Shown: positions 34,866 through 42,887 of the stretch, piece after piece | Position numbering within the stretch: the stretch's first letter is position 1 | Layout: each line of letters opens with the position of its first letter | NCBI RefSeq assembly: GCF_004114425.1 | Contig: NZ_RDQF01000007.1 | Span: 62,001 to 126,000 of the forward strand | Reading direction: 5' to 3' | Source of the DNA: Bradyrhizobium vignae | GTDB lineage: Bacteria; Pseudomonadota; Alphaproteobacteria; Rhizobiales; Xanthobacteraceae | Length of the DNA stretch: 64,000 nt | Made by a program: the position numbers and the translations under genes | The notes under the pieces: model-generated | What the model was told of the DNA's origin: nothing | The model's input: only the letters and a program-made list of their open reading frames with translations | Database searches by the model: none

Positions 34866-36068
34866 ATGCGAGCAAGAAATACTATCGTCGGCGCGGCCTT
34901 CGCGCTTCTGACGAGCGGCATGGCTCATTCGGCCCTGGCGCAGGACATCAAGATCGGCGAGATCAACAGCTATTCGCTGTTGCCGGCCTTCACCGAGCCC
35001 TATCGCAAGGGCTGGCAGCTTGCCGTCGAAGAGGTCAACGCGGCGGGCGGCATCAATGGCAAGAAGCTCGTCGTCGTTTCGAAGGATGATGGCGGCAAGC
35101 CGGCGGATGCGCAGACCGCCGCCAACGAGCTCGTCTCGAGCGAGGGCGTTGCCATGCTCGCGGGCACGTTCCTGTCGAACATCGGTCTTGCGGTCTCGGA
35201 CTTCGCCAACCAGAAGAAGGTGTTCTTCCTCGCGGCCGAGCCGCTGACGGACGCCATCACCTGGTCCAAGGGCAACAAATACACCTTCCGCCTGCGTCCC
35301 TCCAACTACATGCAGGCCGCGATGTTGGTCGAGGCGGCCGCCAAGCTGCCAGCGAAACGCTGGGCGACGATCGCGCCGAACTATGAATATGGCCAGTCGG
35401 CCGTTGCCGTGTTCAAGAAGCTGATGTCGGAGAAGCGCCCGGACATCCAGTGGGTCGACGAGCAATGGCCGCCGCAGGGCAAGATCGACGCCGGCCCGGT
35501 GGTGCAGGCGGTTGCCGCCGCCAATCCCGAAGCGATCCTCAACGTCACCTTCGGCGCCGATCTCGTCAAGCTCGTGCGCGAAGGCAACACCCGCGGCCTG
35601 TTCAAGGGGCGCGAGGTCGTCTCCTTCCTGACCGGCGAGCCGGAATATCTCGATCCGCTCAAGGACGAGACGCCGGAGGGCTGGATCGTCACCGGCTATC
35701 CCTGGTACTCGATCAAGACGCCCGAGCATGATGCGTTCCTCAAGGCCTACCAGGCCAAGTACAACGACTATCCGCGTCTCGGCTCGATCGTCGGCTACCA
35801 GACCATCAAGTCGGCAGCCGCGATTCTCGCGAAGGCGGGCTCGACAGATCCCGAGAAGCTGATCGCCGCGGCGGAAGGGCTGTCGATGGGCTCGCCGTTC
35901 GGCGAGATCACCTTCCGCAAGATCGATCACCAGTCGACGCTGGGCGCTTTCGTCGGCAAGACCGCGCTGAAGGACGGCAAGGGCGTGATGGTGGATTCGT
36001 CCTACAAGAAGGGTGCGGACTACCTGCCCAGCGACGCCGAAATCGAGAAGCTGCGGCCGAAGGATTGA
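34866..36068 (+). CDS. LivK-type branched-chain amino acid ABC transporter binding protein
   Basis: A 400-residue periplasmic leucine-binding-type receptor with signal peptide (cleavage near SALAQD, residue 25). Mature segments IGEINSYSLLPAFTEPYRKGWQLAVEEVNAAGGINGKKLVVV and DDGGKPADAQTAANELV are typical of type I receptors. GGAGG lies about 5 nt upstream of the ATG. It heads the transport part of the cluster (receptor, fused permease, two ATPases). Given the neighbours, the cargo is more likely nicotinate or a related acid than leucine. Confidence 0.87.
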   Translation: MRARNTIVGAAFALLTSGMAHSALAQDIKIGEINSYSLLPAFTEPYRKGWQLAVEEVNAAGGINGKKLVVVSKDDGGKPADAQTAANELVSSEGVAMLAGTFLSNIGLAVSDFANQKKVFFLAAEPLTDAITWSKGNKYTFRLRPSNYMQAAMLVEAAAKLPAKRWATIAPNYEYGQSAVAVFKKLMSEKRPDIQWVDEQWPPQGKIDAGPVVQAVAAANPEAILNVTFGADLVKLVREGNTRGLFKGREVVSFLTGEPEYLDPLKDETPEGWIVTGYPWYSIKTPEHDAFLKAYQAKYNDYPRLGSIVGYQTIKSAAAILAKAGSTDPEKLIAAAEGLSMGSPFGEITFRKIDHQSTLGAFVGKTALKDGKGVMVDSSYKKGADYLPSDAEIEKLRPKD

Positions 36069-36081
36069 TCTCTTCTCCCTC

Positions 36082-36216
36082 GACCTGCTTGCGGGGAGAG
36101 GGTGGGGTGAGGGGGAGCCTCCGCGAGGGAGGTGACAGACTGGACTCGCGGAGACTCCACCTCACCCGAATTTGCGCGTCGCGCAATTCGACCTCTCCCC
36201 GCAAGCGGGGAGAGGT
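36082..36216. repeat. Dispersed CTCTCCCCGCAAGCGGGGAGAGG repeat pair
   Basis: A 26-bp near-perfect hairpin at 36191-36216 has 12-bp arms ACCTCTCCCCGC/GCGGGGAGAGGT around AA, and a partial inverted copy (TGCTTGCGGGGAGAGGGTGGGGTGAGG) starts at 36088. This is a widespread rhizobial intergenic element. It lies inside the operon between receptor and permease genes and may lower expression of the latter. Confidence 0.75.
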
Positions 36217-36264
36217 GAACCAAGACCCGCGTGCCGCGGCACGCAACACCAACCCGGACCGCCG

Positions 36265-38154
36265 ATGGCCTTTTACGTCGTACAGTTTCTGACCGGTCTC
36301 GCCAGCGCAGCGTCGCTGTTCCTGGTGGCGTCTGGCCTGTCGATCATCTTCGGCGTGACGCGGATCGTGAATTTCGCGCATGGCGCCTTCTACATGATCG
36401 GCGCCTACGTCGCCTTCACGCTGACCGAGCGGCTGTCGGGCGCGTTCGGCTTCTGGGGCAGCATCGTTCTGGCCGCGCTCGCCGTGGCGCTGATCGGCGT
36501 CATCGTCGAGATGGTGCTGCTCCGGCGCATCTATCACGCGCCTGAACTGTTCCAGCTGCTCGCGACCTTCGGCCTGACCTTGATGGTCGAGGATCTCGTC
36601 GTGCTGATCTGGGGGCCCGACGATCTCGTCGGCCGCCGCGCGCCGGGGTTCAAGGGCGCCATCGACTTCTTCGGCCAGAACATCCCGAGCTACGACCTGT
36701 TCCTGATCGTGCTTGGCCCCGTGGTGCTCGGCATCCTCTGGCTCTTGTTCCAGCGCACGCGCTGGGGCGTCTTGGTGCGCGCGGCGACGCAGGACCGCGA
36801 CATGGTTGCCGCGCTCGGTGTCAATCAAAAGTGGCTGTTCACATCAGTGTTTGCCGTCGGCGTCTTCCTCGCCGCTCTTGGCGGTGCGCTCCAGATCCCG
36901 CGCGATGCCGTGCATCACGCCATGGATTTGCGCATCATCGTCGAGGTCTTCGTCGTCGTCGTGATCGGCGGCCTCGGCAGCATCGTCGGCGCCTTCGTTG
37001 CGGCGGTGCTGGTGTCCGAACTCAATGCCTTCGGCATCCTGATCTTCCCGAAGATCTCCATCATCCTGGTCTTCCTGGTGATGGCAGTCGTGCTGATCGT
37101 GCGTCCCTGGGGACTGTTCGGCAAACCGGAGGCGGCGGCGCGCAAGACGCCGGGTCTCACGGTCAATCCCTGGCGGCCACTGACGTCGAACGAGCGGCTC
37201 GCCTCGCTGGCAGCGCTGGCCATCGCGGCGACGCTGCCGCTGTTCGCCGGCAATTACGCGCTGACGGTCGGGTCGGAGATCGCGATCTTCGTGATCTTTG
37301 CCGTCAGCCTGCACTTCCTGATGTCGGTCGGCGGGCTCGCGTCGTTCGGTCACGCAGCCTATTTCGGGCTCGGCGCCTATGGCATCGCCTTCCTCGCCAA
37401 GATGGCGGGGCTGCCGATGATCGTGTGCCTGTTGCTCGGCCCGTTGCTCGGCTGTCTGGGCGCGGCGGTGTTCGGCTTCTTCGCGGTGCAGCTCTCCGGC
37501 GTCTATTTCGCGATGCTGACGCTCGCTTTCGCGCAGATCGTGTGGTCGATCGCGTTCCAGTGGGTGAACGTAACAGGCGGCGATAATGGCATTCTGGGCC
37601 TTTGGCCGTCGAGCTGGGCGGCGAGCCCGTCGCATTTCTACTGGCTGGCGCTCGGCGTCGCGGCGCTCGTCACGATCGCGTTGCGGGCCATGGTGTTCTC
37701 GCCGTTCGGCTACGCGCTTCGTGCCACGCGCGACTCGGTTCTGCGCAGCGAGGCGATCGGCATCAATGCCAAGCGCATTCAGTGGACCGCCTTCGTCATC
37801 GCGGGCACGACCGCCGGCATTGGCGGCGCGTTGTTCGCCTACCTCAAGGGCAGTGTGTTTCCCGACAATCTCGGTATCTCGCTGTCGGTCGATGCACTGG
37901 TCATGGTGCTGCTCGGCGGCGTCGAGACGGTGTCTGGCGCGGTGATCGGCGCGATCGTCTACAAGGCTTTGAACATCTGGCTGGTGAGCCAGACCGATCT
38001 GTCGAAGCTCGTGCTCGGAGGCTTCATCATGCTGATCGTCGTCGTCTTCCCCAAGGGCATCGTCGGCATGCTGGAGATGCTGGCGCAGCGCCGCAGGAAG
38101 TCCTCGCCGCCGGGATCCCCCTTGCTTGCCAAGCCGATCGAGTCCGCCGAATGA
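36265..38154 (+). CDS. Fused LivH-LivM branched-chain-type ABC permease
   Basis: A 629-residue fusion of the two permeases that are normally separate. The first half (1-285) is LivH-like (ASGLSIIFGVTRIVNFAHGAFYMIGAY; IGGLGSIVGAFVAAVLV). The second half (about 325-610) is LivM-like (SLHFLMSVGGLASFGHAAYFGLGAYG; LRATRDSVLRSEAIGIN; LLGGVETVSGAVIGAIV). About 16 membrane helices are expected. The ATG at 36265 begins the first helix; an upstream frame passes through the repeat. LivG overlaps the stop by 4 nt. Confidence 0.9.
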   Translation: MAFYVVQFLTGLASAASLFLVASGLSIIFGVTRIVNFAHGAFYMIGAYVAFTLTERLSGAFGFWGSIVLAALAVALIGVIVEMVLLRRIYHAPELFQLLATFGLTLMVEDLVVLIWGPDDLVGRRAPGFKGAIDFFGQNIPSYDLFLIVLGPVVLGILWLLFQRTRWGVLVRAATQDRDMVAALGVNQKWLFTSVFAVGVFLAALGGALQIPRDAVHHAMDLRIIVEVFVVVVIGGLGSIVGAFVAAVLVSELNAFGILIFPKISIILVFLVMAVVLIVRPWGLFGKPEAAARKTPGLTVNPWRPLTSNERLASLAALAIAATLPLFAGNYALTVGSEIAIFVIFAVSLHFLMSVGGLASFGHAAYFGLGAYGIAFLAKMAGLPMIVCLLLGPLLGCLGAAVFGFFAVQLSGVYFAMLTLAFAQIVWSIAFQWVNVTGGDNGILGLWPSSWAASPSHFYWLALGVAALVTIALRAMVFSPFGYALRATRDSVLRSEAIGINAKRIQWTAFVIAGTTAGIGGALFAYLKGSVFPDNLGISLSVDALVMVLLGGVETVSGAVIGAIVYKALNIWLVSQTDLSKLVLGGFIMLIVVVFPKGIVGMLEMLAQRRRKSSPPGSPLLAKPIESAE

Positions 38155-38942
38155 GCGTTGCACCCCCACTTCTCGCGGTCGAAGGCCTGACCAAATCCTA
38201 TGGCGGCATCCATGCCGTGCGCGGTGTGTCCTTCTCGCTGCAGGCCGGCGAGATCCTGGCGCTGATCGGGCCGAACGGCGCGGGCAAGAGCACCTGCTTC
38301 GACATGCTCAACGGCCAGAACAAGCCGGACTCGGGCGACGTCCGCCTGCGCGGCGAGGAGATCACAGGCCGGAAGCCGCGTGAGGTGTGGCGGCTCGGGG
38401 TCGGGCGCACGTTCCAGATCACTGCGACCTTCGCCACGATGACCGTGCGTGAGAACGTGCAGGTCGCGCTGATCTCGCACGGGAAACAGCTGTTCAATCT
38501 CTTCGGCTCGGCGCCGAAGTTCGACCGCGGCGAGGCGGGCCGCCTGCTCGAACTGGTCGGCATGGGCGGTTACGCAGACCGTCCCTGCGGCGAGCTTGCC
38601 TATGGCGACCTCAAGCGGCTCGAGCTTGCGGTCGCGCTCGCCAACCAGCCGAAATTGCTGCTGATGGACGAGCCGACCGCCGGCATGGCGCCGCGCGAGA
38701 GGGTCGATCTGATGCGGCTGACCGCGCGCATCGCGCGCGAAAAATCGATCGGCGTGCTCTTCACCGAGCACGACATGGACGTGGTGTTCGAGCATGCCGA
38801 CCGTATCATCGTGCTCAACCGCGGCACGTTGATCGCCGAGGGCTCGCCGGCCGAGGTGCGCGGCAATCCGCAGGTGCAGGCGGTCTATCTCGGCGAAGGC
38901 CTGGTCTACGATGCCCGCCATCGCGAGGGAGCCTCGACATGA
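38151..38942 (+). CDS. LivG-type ABC transporter ATPase
   Basis: A 263-residue ABC ATPase. It has Walker A GPNGAGKST near residue 41, the LivG-type segment VGRTFQITATFATMTVRENV, the signature-like LAYGDLKRLELAVAL and Walker B LLLMDEPTAGM with the following catalytic region and H-loop TEHDMD. Overlaps of 4 nt with both neighbours (ATGA) show a tightly coupled operon. It powers the fused LivHM permease together with LivF. Confidence 0.92.
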   Translation: MSVAPPLLAVEGLTKSYGGIHAVRGVSFSLQAGEILALIGPNGAGKSTCFDMLNGQNKPDSGDVRLRGEEITGRKPREVWRLGVGRTFQITATFATMTVRENVQVALISHGKQLFNLFGSAPKFDRGEAGRLLELVGMGGYADRPCGELAYGDLKRLELAVALANQPKLLLMDEPTAGMAPRERVDLMRLTARIAREKSIGVLFTEHDMDVVFEHADRIIVLNRGTLIAEGSPAEVRGNPQVQAVYLGEGLVYDARHREGAST

Positions 38943-39643
38943 AGCTCACTGTGCAGGACCTCAACAGCCATTACGGCCCGGCGCACATCCTGTTCGACAT
39001 CGGCTTCGAGGTCGGGGAGGGCGAGGTGGTGGCGCTGCTGGGACGTAACGGCGCCGGCAAGTCGACGACGTTCCGCTCGATCGTCGGCCTCGTGGCGCAG
39101 CGCTCCGGGCGCATCATGTTCGAAGGCAAGGACGTCTCGGCGAAGCCGACCCATGAGATCGTGCGCGAAGGCCTCGGCTACGTGCCGGAGGAGCGGCGCA
39201 TCTTCACCGACCTCACGGTTGAGGAAAACCTCGAAGTCGGCCGCCAGCCGAAGCGGCCGAACGCGCCGCACTGGACGCGCGAAAAACTGTTCGCGCTGTT
39301 TCCAAATCTCGGCGAGATGAAGAACCGCCCGGGCGGGCGCATGAGTGGCGGCGAGCAGCAGATGCTGACGATCGCGCGCACGCTGATGGGCAATCCCTCG
39401 CTGGTGCTGCTGGACGAGCCGTCGGAAGGCCTGTCGCCGAAGATCGTGGAGCAGATGGTCGATGCCATCCTGACCATGAAGAAGGAGGGCGTCAGCATCG
39501 TCGTCTCCGAGCAGAATCTGCATTTCGCGCGACTGATTTCGGACCGCGCCTACATCATCGAGCGCGGCCGCATCTGCTTCGGCGGCACCATGGCCGAGCT
39601 CGACGCGCGTCCGGATATCCGCGACGCGCATCTGTCGTTGTGA
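38939..39643 (+). CDS. LivF-type ABC transporter ATPase
   Basis: A 234-residue ABC ATPase with Walker A GRNGAGKST near residue 36, YVPEERRIFTDLTVEENL typical of LivF, signature MSGGEQQML and Walker B LVLLDEPSEGLSP, with H-loop SEQNLHFA. It ends the transporter genes; a MarR gene starts 24 nt later on the same strand. Confidence 0.92.
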   Translation: MKLTVQDLNSHYGPAHILFDIGFEVGEGEVVALLGRNGAGKSTTFRSIVGLVAQRSGRIMFEGKDVSAKPTHEIVREGLGYVPEERRIFTDLTVEENLEVGRQPKRPNAPHWTREKLFALFPNLGEMKNRPGGRMSGGEQQMLTIARTLMGNPSLVLLDEPSEGLSPKIVEQMVDAILTMKKEGVSIVVSEQNLHFARLISDRAYIIERGRICFGGTMAELDARPDIRDAHLSL

Positions 39644-39667
39644 GGCAAGGGGAAGGGCTGCGAACGG

Positions 39668-40123
39668 ATGGCGAGAAGCGTGGCGGCGAAGAAGAACGTC
39701 AAACCGTCGAAACCGCCTTACGTGCTCGACGAGCAGGTCGGCTTCATCCTGCGCCAGGTCTGGCAGCGTCACAGCTCGATCTTCGCCCGCGACATCGGCA
39801 CCAACCTCACGCCGACGCAATGGGCAGCACTGTCGAAGCTCGCCGAGACCGGCCCGTGCTCGCAGAATCAGCTCGGACGCCTGACGGCGATGGACGTCGC
39901 GACCATCAAGGGCGTGATCGATCGTCTCACCGCGCGCGGCCTGACCGAGACCAGCCAGGATCCCGATGACGGACGGCGCCTGCTGGTCAGCCTGACCCGC
40001 GCGGGACTGCAGCTTGCGGAGAAGTTGGCGCCGAATGCGCTGGCGATCACGCGGGAAACTCTGGCGCCGCTCGACGCCAAGGAGCGCGAGACGCTGATGG
40101 CGCTGCTCAATAAGTTGAGGTGA
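39668..40123 (+). CDS. MarR-family transcriptional regulator
   Basis: A 151-residue winged-helix dimer protein. LTPTQWAALSKLAETGPCSQNQLGRLTAMDVATIKGVIDRLTARGL (about 47-92) is the DNA-binding core and DPDDGRRLLVSLT the wing. It is the last gene of the putative nicotinate operon, 24 nt after livF. In Pseudomonas, the MarR protein NicR controls nicotinate genes and responds to 6-hydroxynicotinate. By analogy this protein is the best candidate for the palindromes at 31687, 31843 and 41511. Confidence 0.85.
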   Translation: MARSVAAKKNVKPSKPPYVLDEQVGFILRQVWQRHSSIFARDIGTNLTPTQWAALSKLAETGPCSQNQLGRLTAMDVATIKGVIDRLTARGLTETSQDPDDGRRLLVSLTRAGLQLAEKLAPNALAITRETLAPLDAKERETLMALLNKLR

Positions 40124-40130
40124 ATGACAC

Positions 40131-40227
40131 CGTCATTCCGGGACACGCGCAGAGCGCGTGAACCCGGAATCCGGAGATTGTTGCGCGAGATTTCCGGGTT
40201 CGCGCTCACGCGCGCCCCGGAATGACG
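40131..40227. repeat. Dispersed inverted repeat (CGTCATTCCGGG...CCCGGAATGACG)
   Basis: The outer arms CGTCATTCCGGG and CCCCGGAATGACG flank smaller GCGC-rich stems and CCCGGAAT/TTTCCGGG. It fills the gap between the convergent marR and enamidase genes and could serve both as terminator. This repeat family is common in Bradyrhizobium. Confidence 0.7.
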
Positions 40228-40237
40228 GCACGTGGCG

Positions 40238-41434
40238 TCACTTCGCCACCACCTCCGGCACCTTGCCGGCAGGCGGCGTGTTGCGGCTGCGCTGGGTGCG
40301 CACGATGCCGTCGATGATGGTCATACCGATGCCGGGGAGGTCGCCGAGCTGGACGCTCTCCAGAATGTTCTTGCCGGGCGAGTGCTGCGCCTTGTCCATG
40401 ATGACGAAGTCGGCGGAACGGCCGACTTCAATGAGGCCGCAATCGAGCGCGCGCATCCGGGCGGTGTTGCCGGTGGCGAGACAAAAGGCGATCTCGGCCG
40501 GAAGCTCGCCGAGCGAGGACAGCATCGACACCATGCGCAAGATGCCGAGCGGCTGCACGCCGGAGCCGGCGGGGGCGTCGGTGCCGAGGATGACGCGGTG
40601 CAGGTCGCCCATCTCGCGCGCGGTGCGCAGCGTGAACAGGGCCGAGCGCTCATTGCCGTTGTGCACCAGTTCGAGGCCGCGCTTGCAGCCCTCGCAGATG
40701 CAGCGGATCTGGTCATCAGGCAGGGCGGTGTGGCCGCCATTGATGTGGCCGACCACGTCGGTGTCGGCCTCCAGCACCACATCCTTGTCGATCAGGCCCG
40801 AGCCAGGGATCGAGGGGCCGCCGGTGTGGATCGTGCTCTGGATGCCGTATTTGCGCGCCCAACCGACCATTTTTCGTGCGGTCGGGCCGTCCTTCACGCC
40901 ACCGAGGCCGACCTCGCCGAGCAGCTTGACGCCGTTGGCGGCCATCTCCTTGAAGTCTTCCTCGACCATCTCGCATTCGATCACCGGCGCGCCGGCGTGA
41001 ACCTTCACGCCGCCGGGACGCAGGGTCCAGAACGCGCGCTGGGCGAACACGGCCATGGCCTTGAGGCCGACGACGTCGCGGGGACGGCCGGGCATGTGGA
41101 CTTCGCCGGCGGATATCATGGTGGTGACGCCGCCATGGAGGTAACTGTCGATCCAGTTGATCTGGTTCTGGCGCGGCGTCCAGTCACCGGCGACAGGGTG
41201 AACGTGACTGTCGATCAGCCCAGGCGCCACCGTGGTGCCGTTAGCGTCGACGATGGTGGTCGCGCCTTCGGTGTTGACGTCCTTGAAGCGGCCGATCGCG
41301 CTGATCTTGCCGTTCTCGGCGACGATGGTGTCGCCGTCCAGGATCGGCTTTTCCAAGGCGCCGGACAGGATCAGGCCGATATTTCGGATCACGAGCTTCG
41401 AGGGTCCGGCGGCCTGGGGTGCGTCATGCGCCAT
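40238..41434 (-). CDS. Enamidase-like metal-dependent amidohydrolase
   Basis: A 398-residue amidohydrolase-superfamily protein with metal ligands DSHVH (about residue 73) and later TIHTGG, GHINGGHTAL and GTDAPAGSG. It matches closely, from memory, enamidase of Eubacterium barkeri: KLVIRNIGLILSGALEKPIL at the start, PRQNQINWIDSYLHGGVTTMISAG, PGRPRD, and SRNTPPAGK at the end. Enamidase is a binuclear Fe/Zn enzyme that hydrolyses 1,4,5,6-tetrahydro-6-oxonicotinate to 2-formylglutarate and ammonia. It is therefore the expected next step after the reductase at 31884. It is read divergently from the ferredoxin reductase gene. Confidence 0.82.
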   Translation of the reverse strand: MAHDAPQAAGPSKLVIRNIGLILSGALEKPILDGDTIVAENGKISAIGRFKDVNTEGATTIVDANGTTVAPGLIDSHVHPVAGDWTPRQNQINWIDSYLHGGVTTMISAGEVHMPGRPRDVVGLKAMAVFAQRAFWTLRPGGVKVHAGAPVIECEMVEEDFKEMAANGVKLLGEVGLGGVKDGPTARKMVGWARKYGIQSTIHTGGPSIPGSGLIDKDVVLEADTDVVGHINGGHTALPDDQIRCICEGCKRGLELVHNGNERSALFTLRTAREMGDLHRVILGTDAPAGSGVQPLGILRMVSMLSSLGELPAEIAFCLATGNTARMRALDCGLIEVGRSADFVIMDKAQHSPGKNILESVQLGDLPGIGMTIIDGIVRTQRSRNTPPAGKVPEVVAK

Positions 41435-41483
41435 GGAAAGGGCTCCTTATTCCTAACTGCAACGCTTCCGATCTTGGGCAGCC

Positions 41484-41540
41484 TTGACCGCGGGATCAAG
41501 CCGGATTATTCATTAGTATACAAATGATCGTGTACAAACG
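41484..41540. promoter_or_regulatory. Divergent control region with two palindromic half-sites
   Basis: TTGACC at 41484-41489 and TATTCA at 41507-41512 (17-nt spacer) form a possible plus-strand promoter. CATTAGTATACAAATG (41511-41526) is a one-mismatch-pair palindrome matching the site at 31841, and CGTGTACAAACG (41529-41540) resembles the nicA site. The two operators side by side could control both enamidase and ferredoxin reductase. Confidence 0.55.
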
Positions 41541-41591
41541 ACGCATAGCTGGCCGCCTCGGAACCGCACAGAAGCGAAACGGAAGGGTGAG

Positions 41592-42365
41592 ATGAGCAAT
41601 TTCAATCAGGAAAGCGTTTTGAGCGTCCACCACTGGACCGATACGCTGTTCTCCTTCAAGACCACCCGCAGCCCGACCTTCCGCTTCCGCAACGGCGAGT
41701 TCACCATGATCGGGCTCAAGGTCGGCGAGAAGCCGCTGCTGCGGGCCTACAGCGTCGCCAGCGCCAATTACGAGGACACGCTGGAGTTCTTCTCGATCAA
41801 GGTGCCGGACGGTCCGCTGACCTCGCGCCTCCAGCACCTGAAAGAAGGCGACGAGATCATCGTCAGCCGCAAGGCCACCGGCACGCTGGTGATCGACAAC
41901 CTGGAAGAGGGACGCAACCTCTATCTCATCGGCACCGGCACTGGTCTCGCGCCGTTCCTGAGCGTGATCAAGGACCCCGAGACCTACGAGCGCTTCGAAA
42001 AGGTCGTGCTGCTGCACGGCTGCCGGCACGTGAAGGAGCTCGCCTATGGCGAGATGATCACCGAGCATTTGCCGAAGGACGAGCTGCTCGGCGAGTACAT
42101 CCGCAATCAGCTGATCTACTATCCGACCGTGACGCGCGATCCCTTCCGCAACCGCGGTCGCATCACCGACCTCATCACGTCAGGCAAGCTGTTCACCGAT
42201 ATCGGCCTGCCGGTGCTGGAAGCCGCCCGGGACCGCGTCATGATCTGCGGCAGCCCGGCGCTGGTCGCGGACACCCGCGTGCTCCTGACCGAGCGCGGCT
42301 TTGTCGAAGGCAACCACGGCGAGCCCGCTCAGTTCGTGGTCGAAAAGGCTTTCGCCGAGCGCTAA
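41592..42365 (+). CDS. Ferredoxin-NADP+ reductase
   Basis: A 257-residue Fpr-type FAD enzyme. RAYSVASANYEDTLEFFSI (about 50-68) holds the FAD-binding RxYS motif, GTGTGLAPFLSV (about 115-126) binds NADP, and the C-terminus ends in FVVEKAFAER, as in proteobacterial Fpr. It shares an operator type with the putative hydroxynicotinate reductase. Reducing the ferredoxin that drives that reductase is an attractive role here, although Fpr also serves oxidative-stress and general redox needs. Confidence 0.9.
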   Translation: MSNFNQESVLSVHHWTDTLFSFKTTRSPTFRFRNGEFTMIGLKVGEKPLLRAYSVASANYEDTLEFFSIKVPDGPLTSRLQHLKEGDEIIVSRKATGTLVIDNLEEGRNLYLIGTGTGLAPFLSVIKDPETYERFEKVVLLHGCRHVKELAYGEMITEHLPKDELLGEYIRNQLIYYPTVTRDPFRNRGRITDLITSGKLFTDIGLPVLEAARDRVMICGSPALVADTRVLLTERGFVEGNHGEPAQFVVEKAFAER

Positions 42366-42459
42366 GCCCGAAAGAGACCGCATTTTCGCCCTCTGGCGGG
42401 CGTTGCGGCGCCGATTCGGCGCTTGATACTATGTGGGAGCGAATCAGCGGAGTTCCCAC

Positions 42460-42783
42460 ATGGTTGCGGACAGCGACAGCAATATCGCCTGGCACCGGGT
42501 TCAGTTGAAGAAGAATCGCGCCGAGTTGAAGGCGCTGGAGACCGCGCGCTTCACGATGGGGGAGATCGCCTCGTCGAAGCGGAACGGACAGACCCAGAAG
42601 TCGATCGCGGAGCTCAAGCGGAAGATCGCGCAGTCGGAGCGCGCGATCGCCGATCACGACAAGCGCACGCGCCGTCCGCTCGCAACCGATCTGCAAAGCC
42701 TCAGCAATGGCAGCTGGAGCCATTGGGACGCCTACACGCAGCAACAGCGCAAAAGCGGGCAGCGTTCACCCGGGCGGGGTTAA
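42460..42783 (+). CDS. Small charged coiled-coil protein, unknown function
   Basis: A 107-residue, Lys/Arg/Gln-rich protein. Residues 12-70 are predicted helical with heptad character (RVQLKKNRAELKALETARF; SIAELKRKIAQSERAIADHD), suggesting a coiled coil. The ATG at 42460 follows GGAG by 7 nt; a GTG at 42433 is an alternative start. No family recognised. It stands between the ferredoxin reductase and the P450. Confidence 0.6.
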   Translation: MVADSDSNIAWHRVQLKKNRAELKALETARFTMGEIASSKRNGQTQKSIAELKRKIAQSERAIADHDKRTRRPLATDLQSLSNGSWSHWDAYTQQQRKSGQRSPGRG

Positions 42784-42887
42784 CCGGTTTCTCGGCATCT
42801 GCGCCGTAGGGACGCAGGTATGTCCCCTTGCTCCGGCCGAGCCACCCGCCATCTGGGTGAGATCGCAGCAATTAGTCCGGTGATGCC

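Noticed and set aside
33509..34921. Long minus-strand frame opposite UPF0280 and DUF1185
   Set aside because: Arg/His-rich antisense translation without motifs; the plus-strand genes have ribosome sites and conserved family segments.
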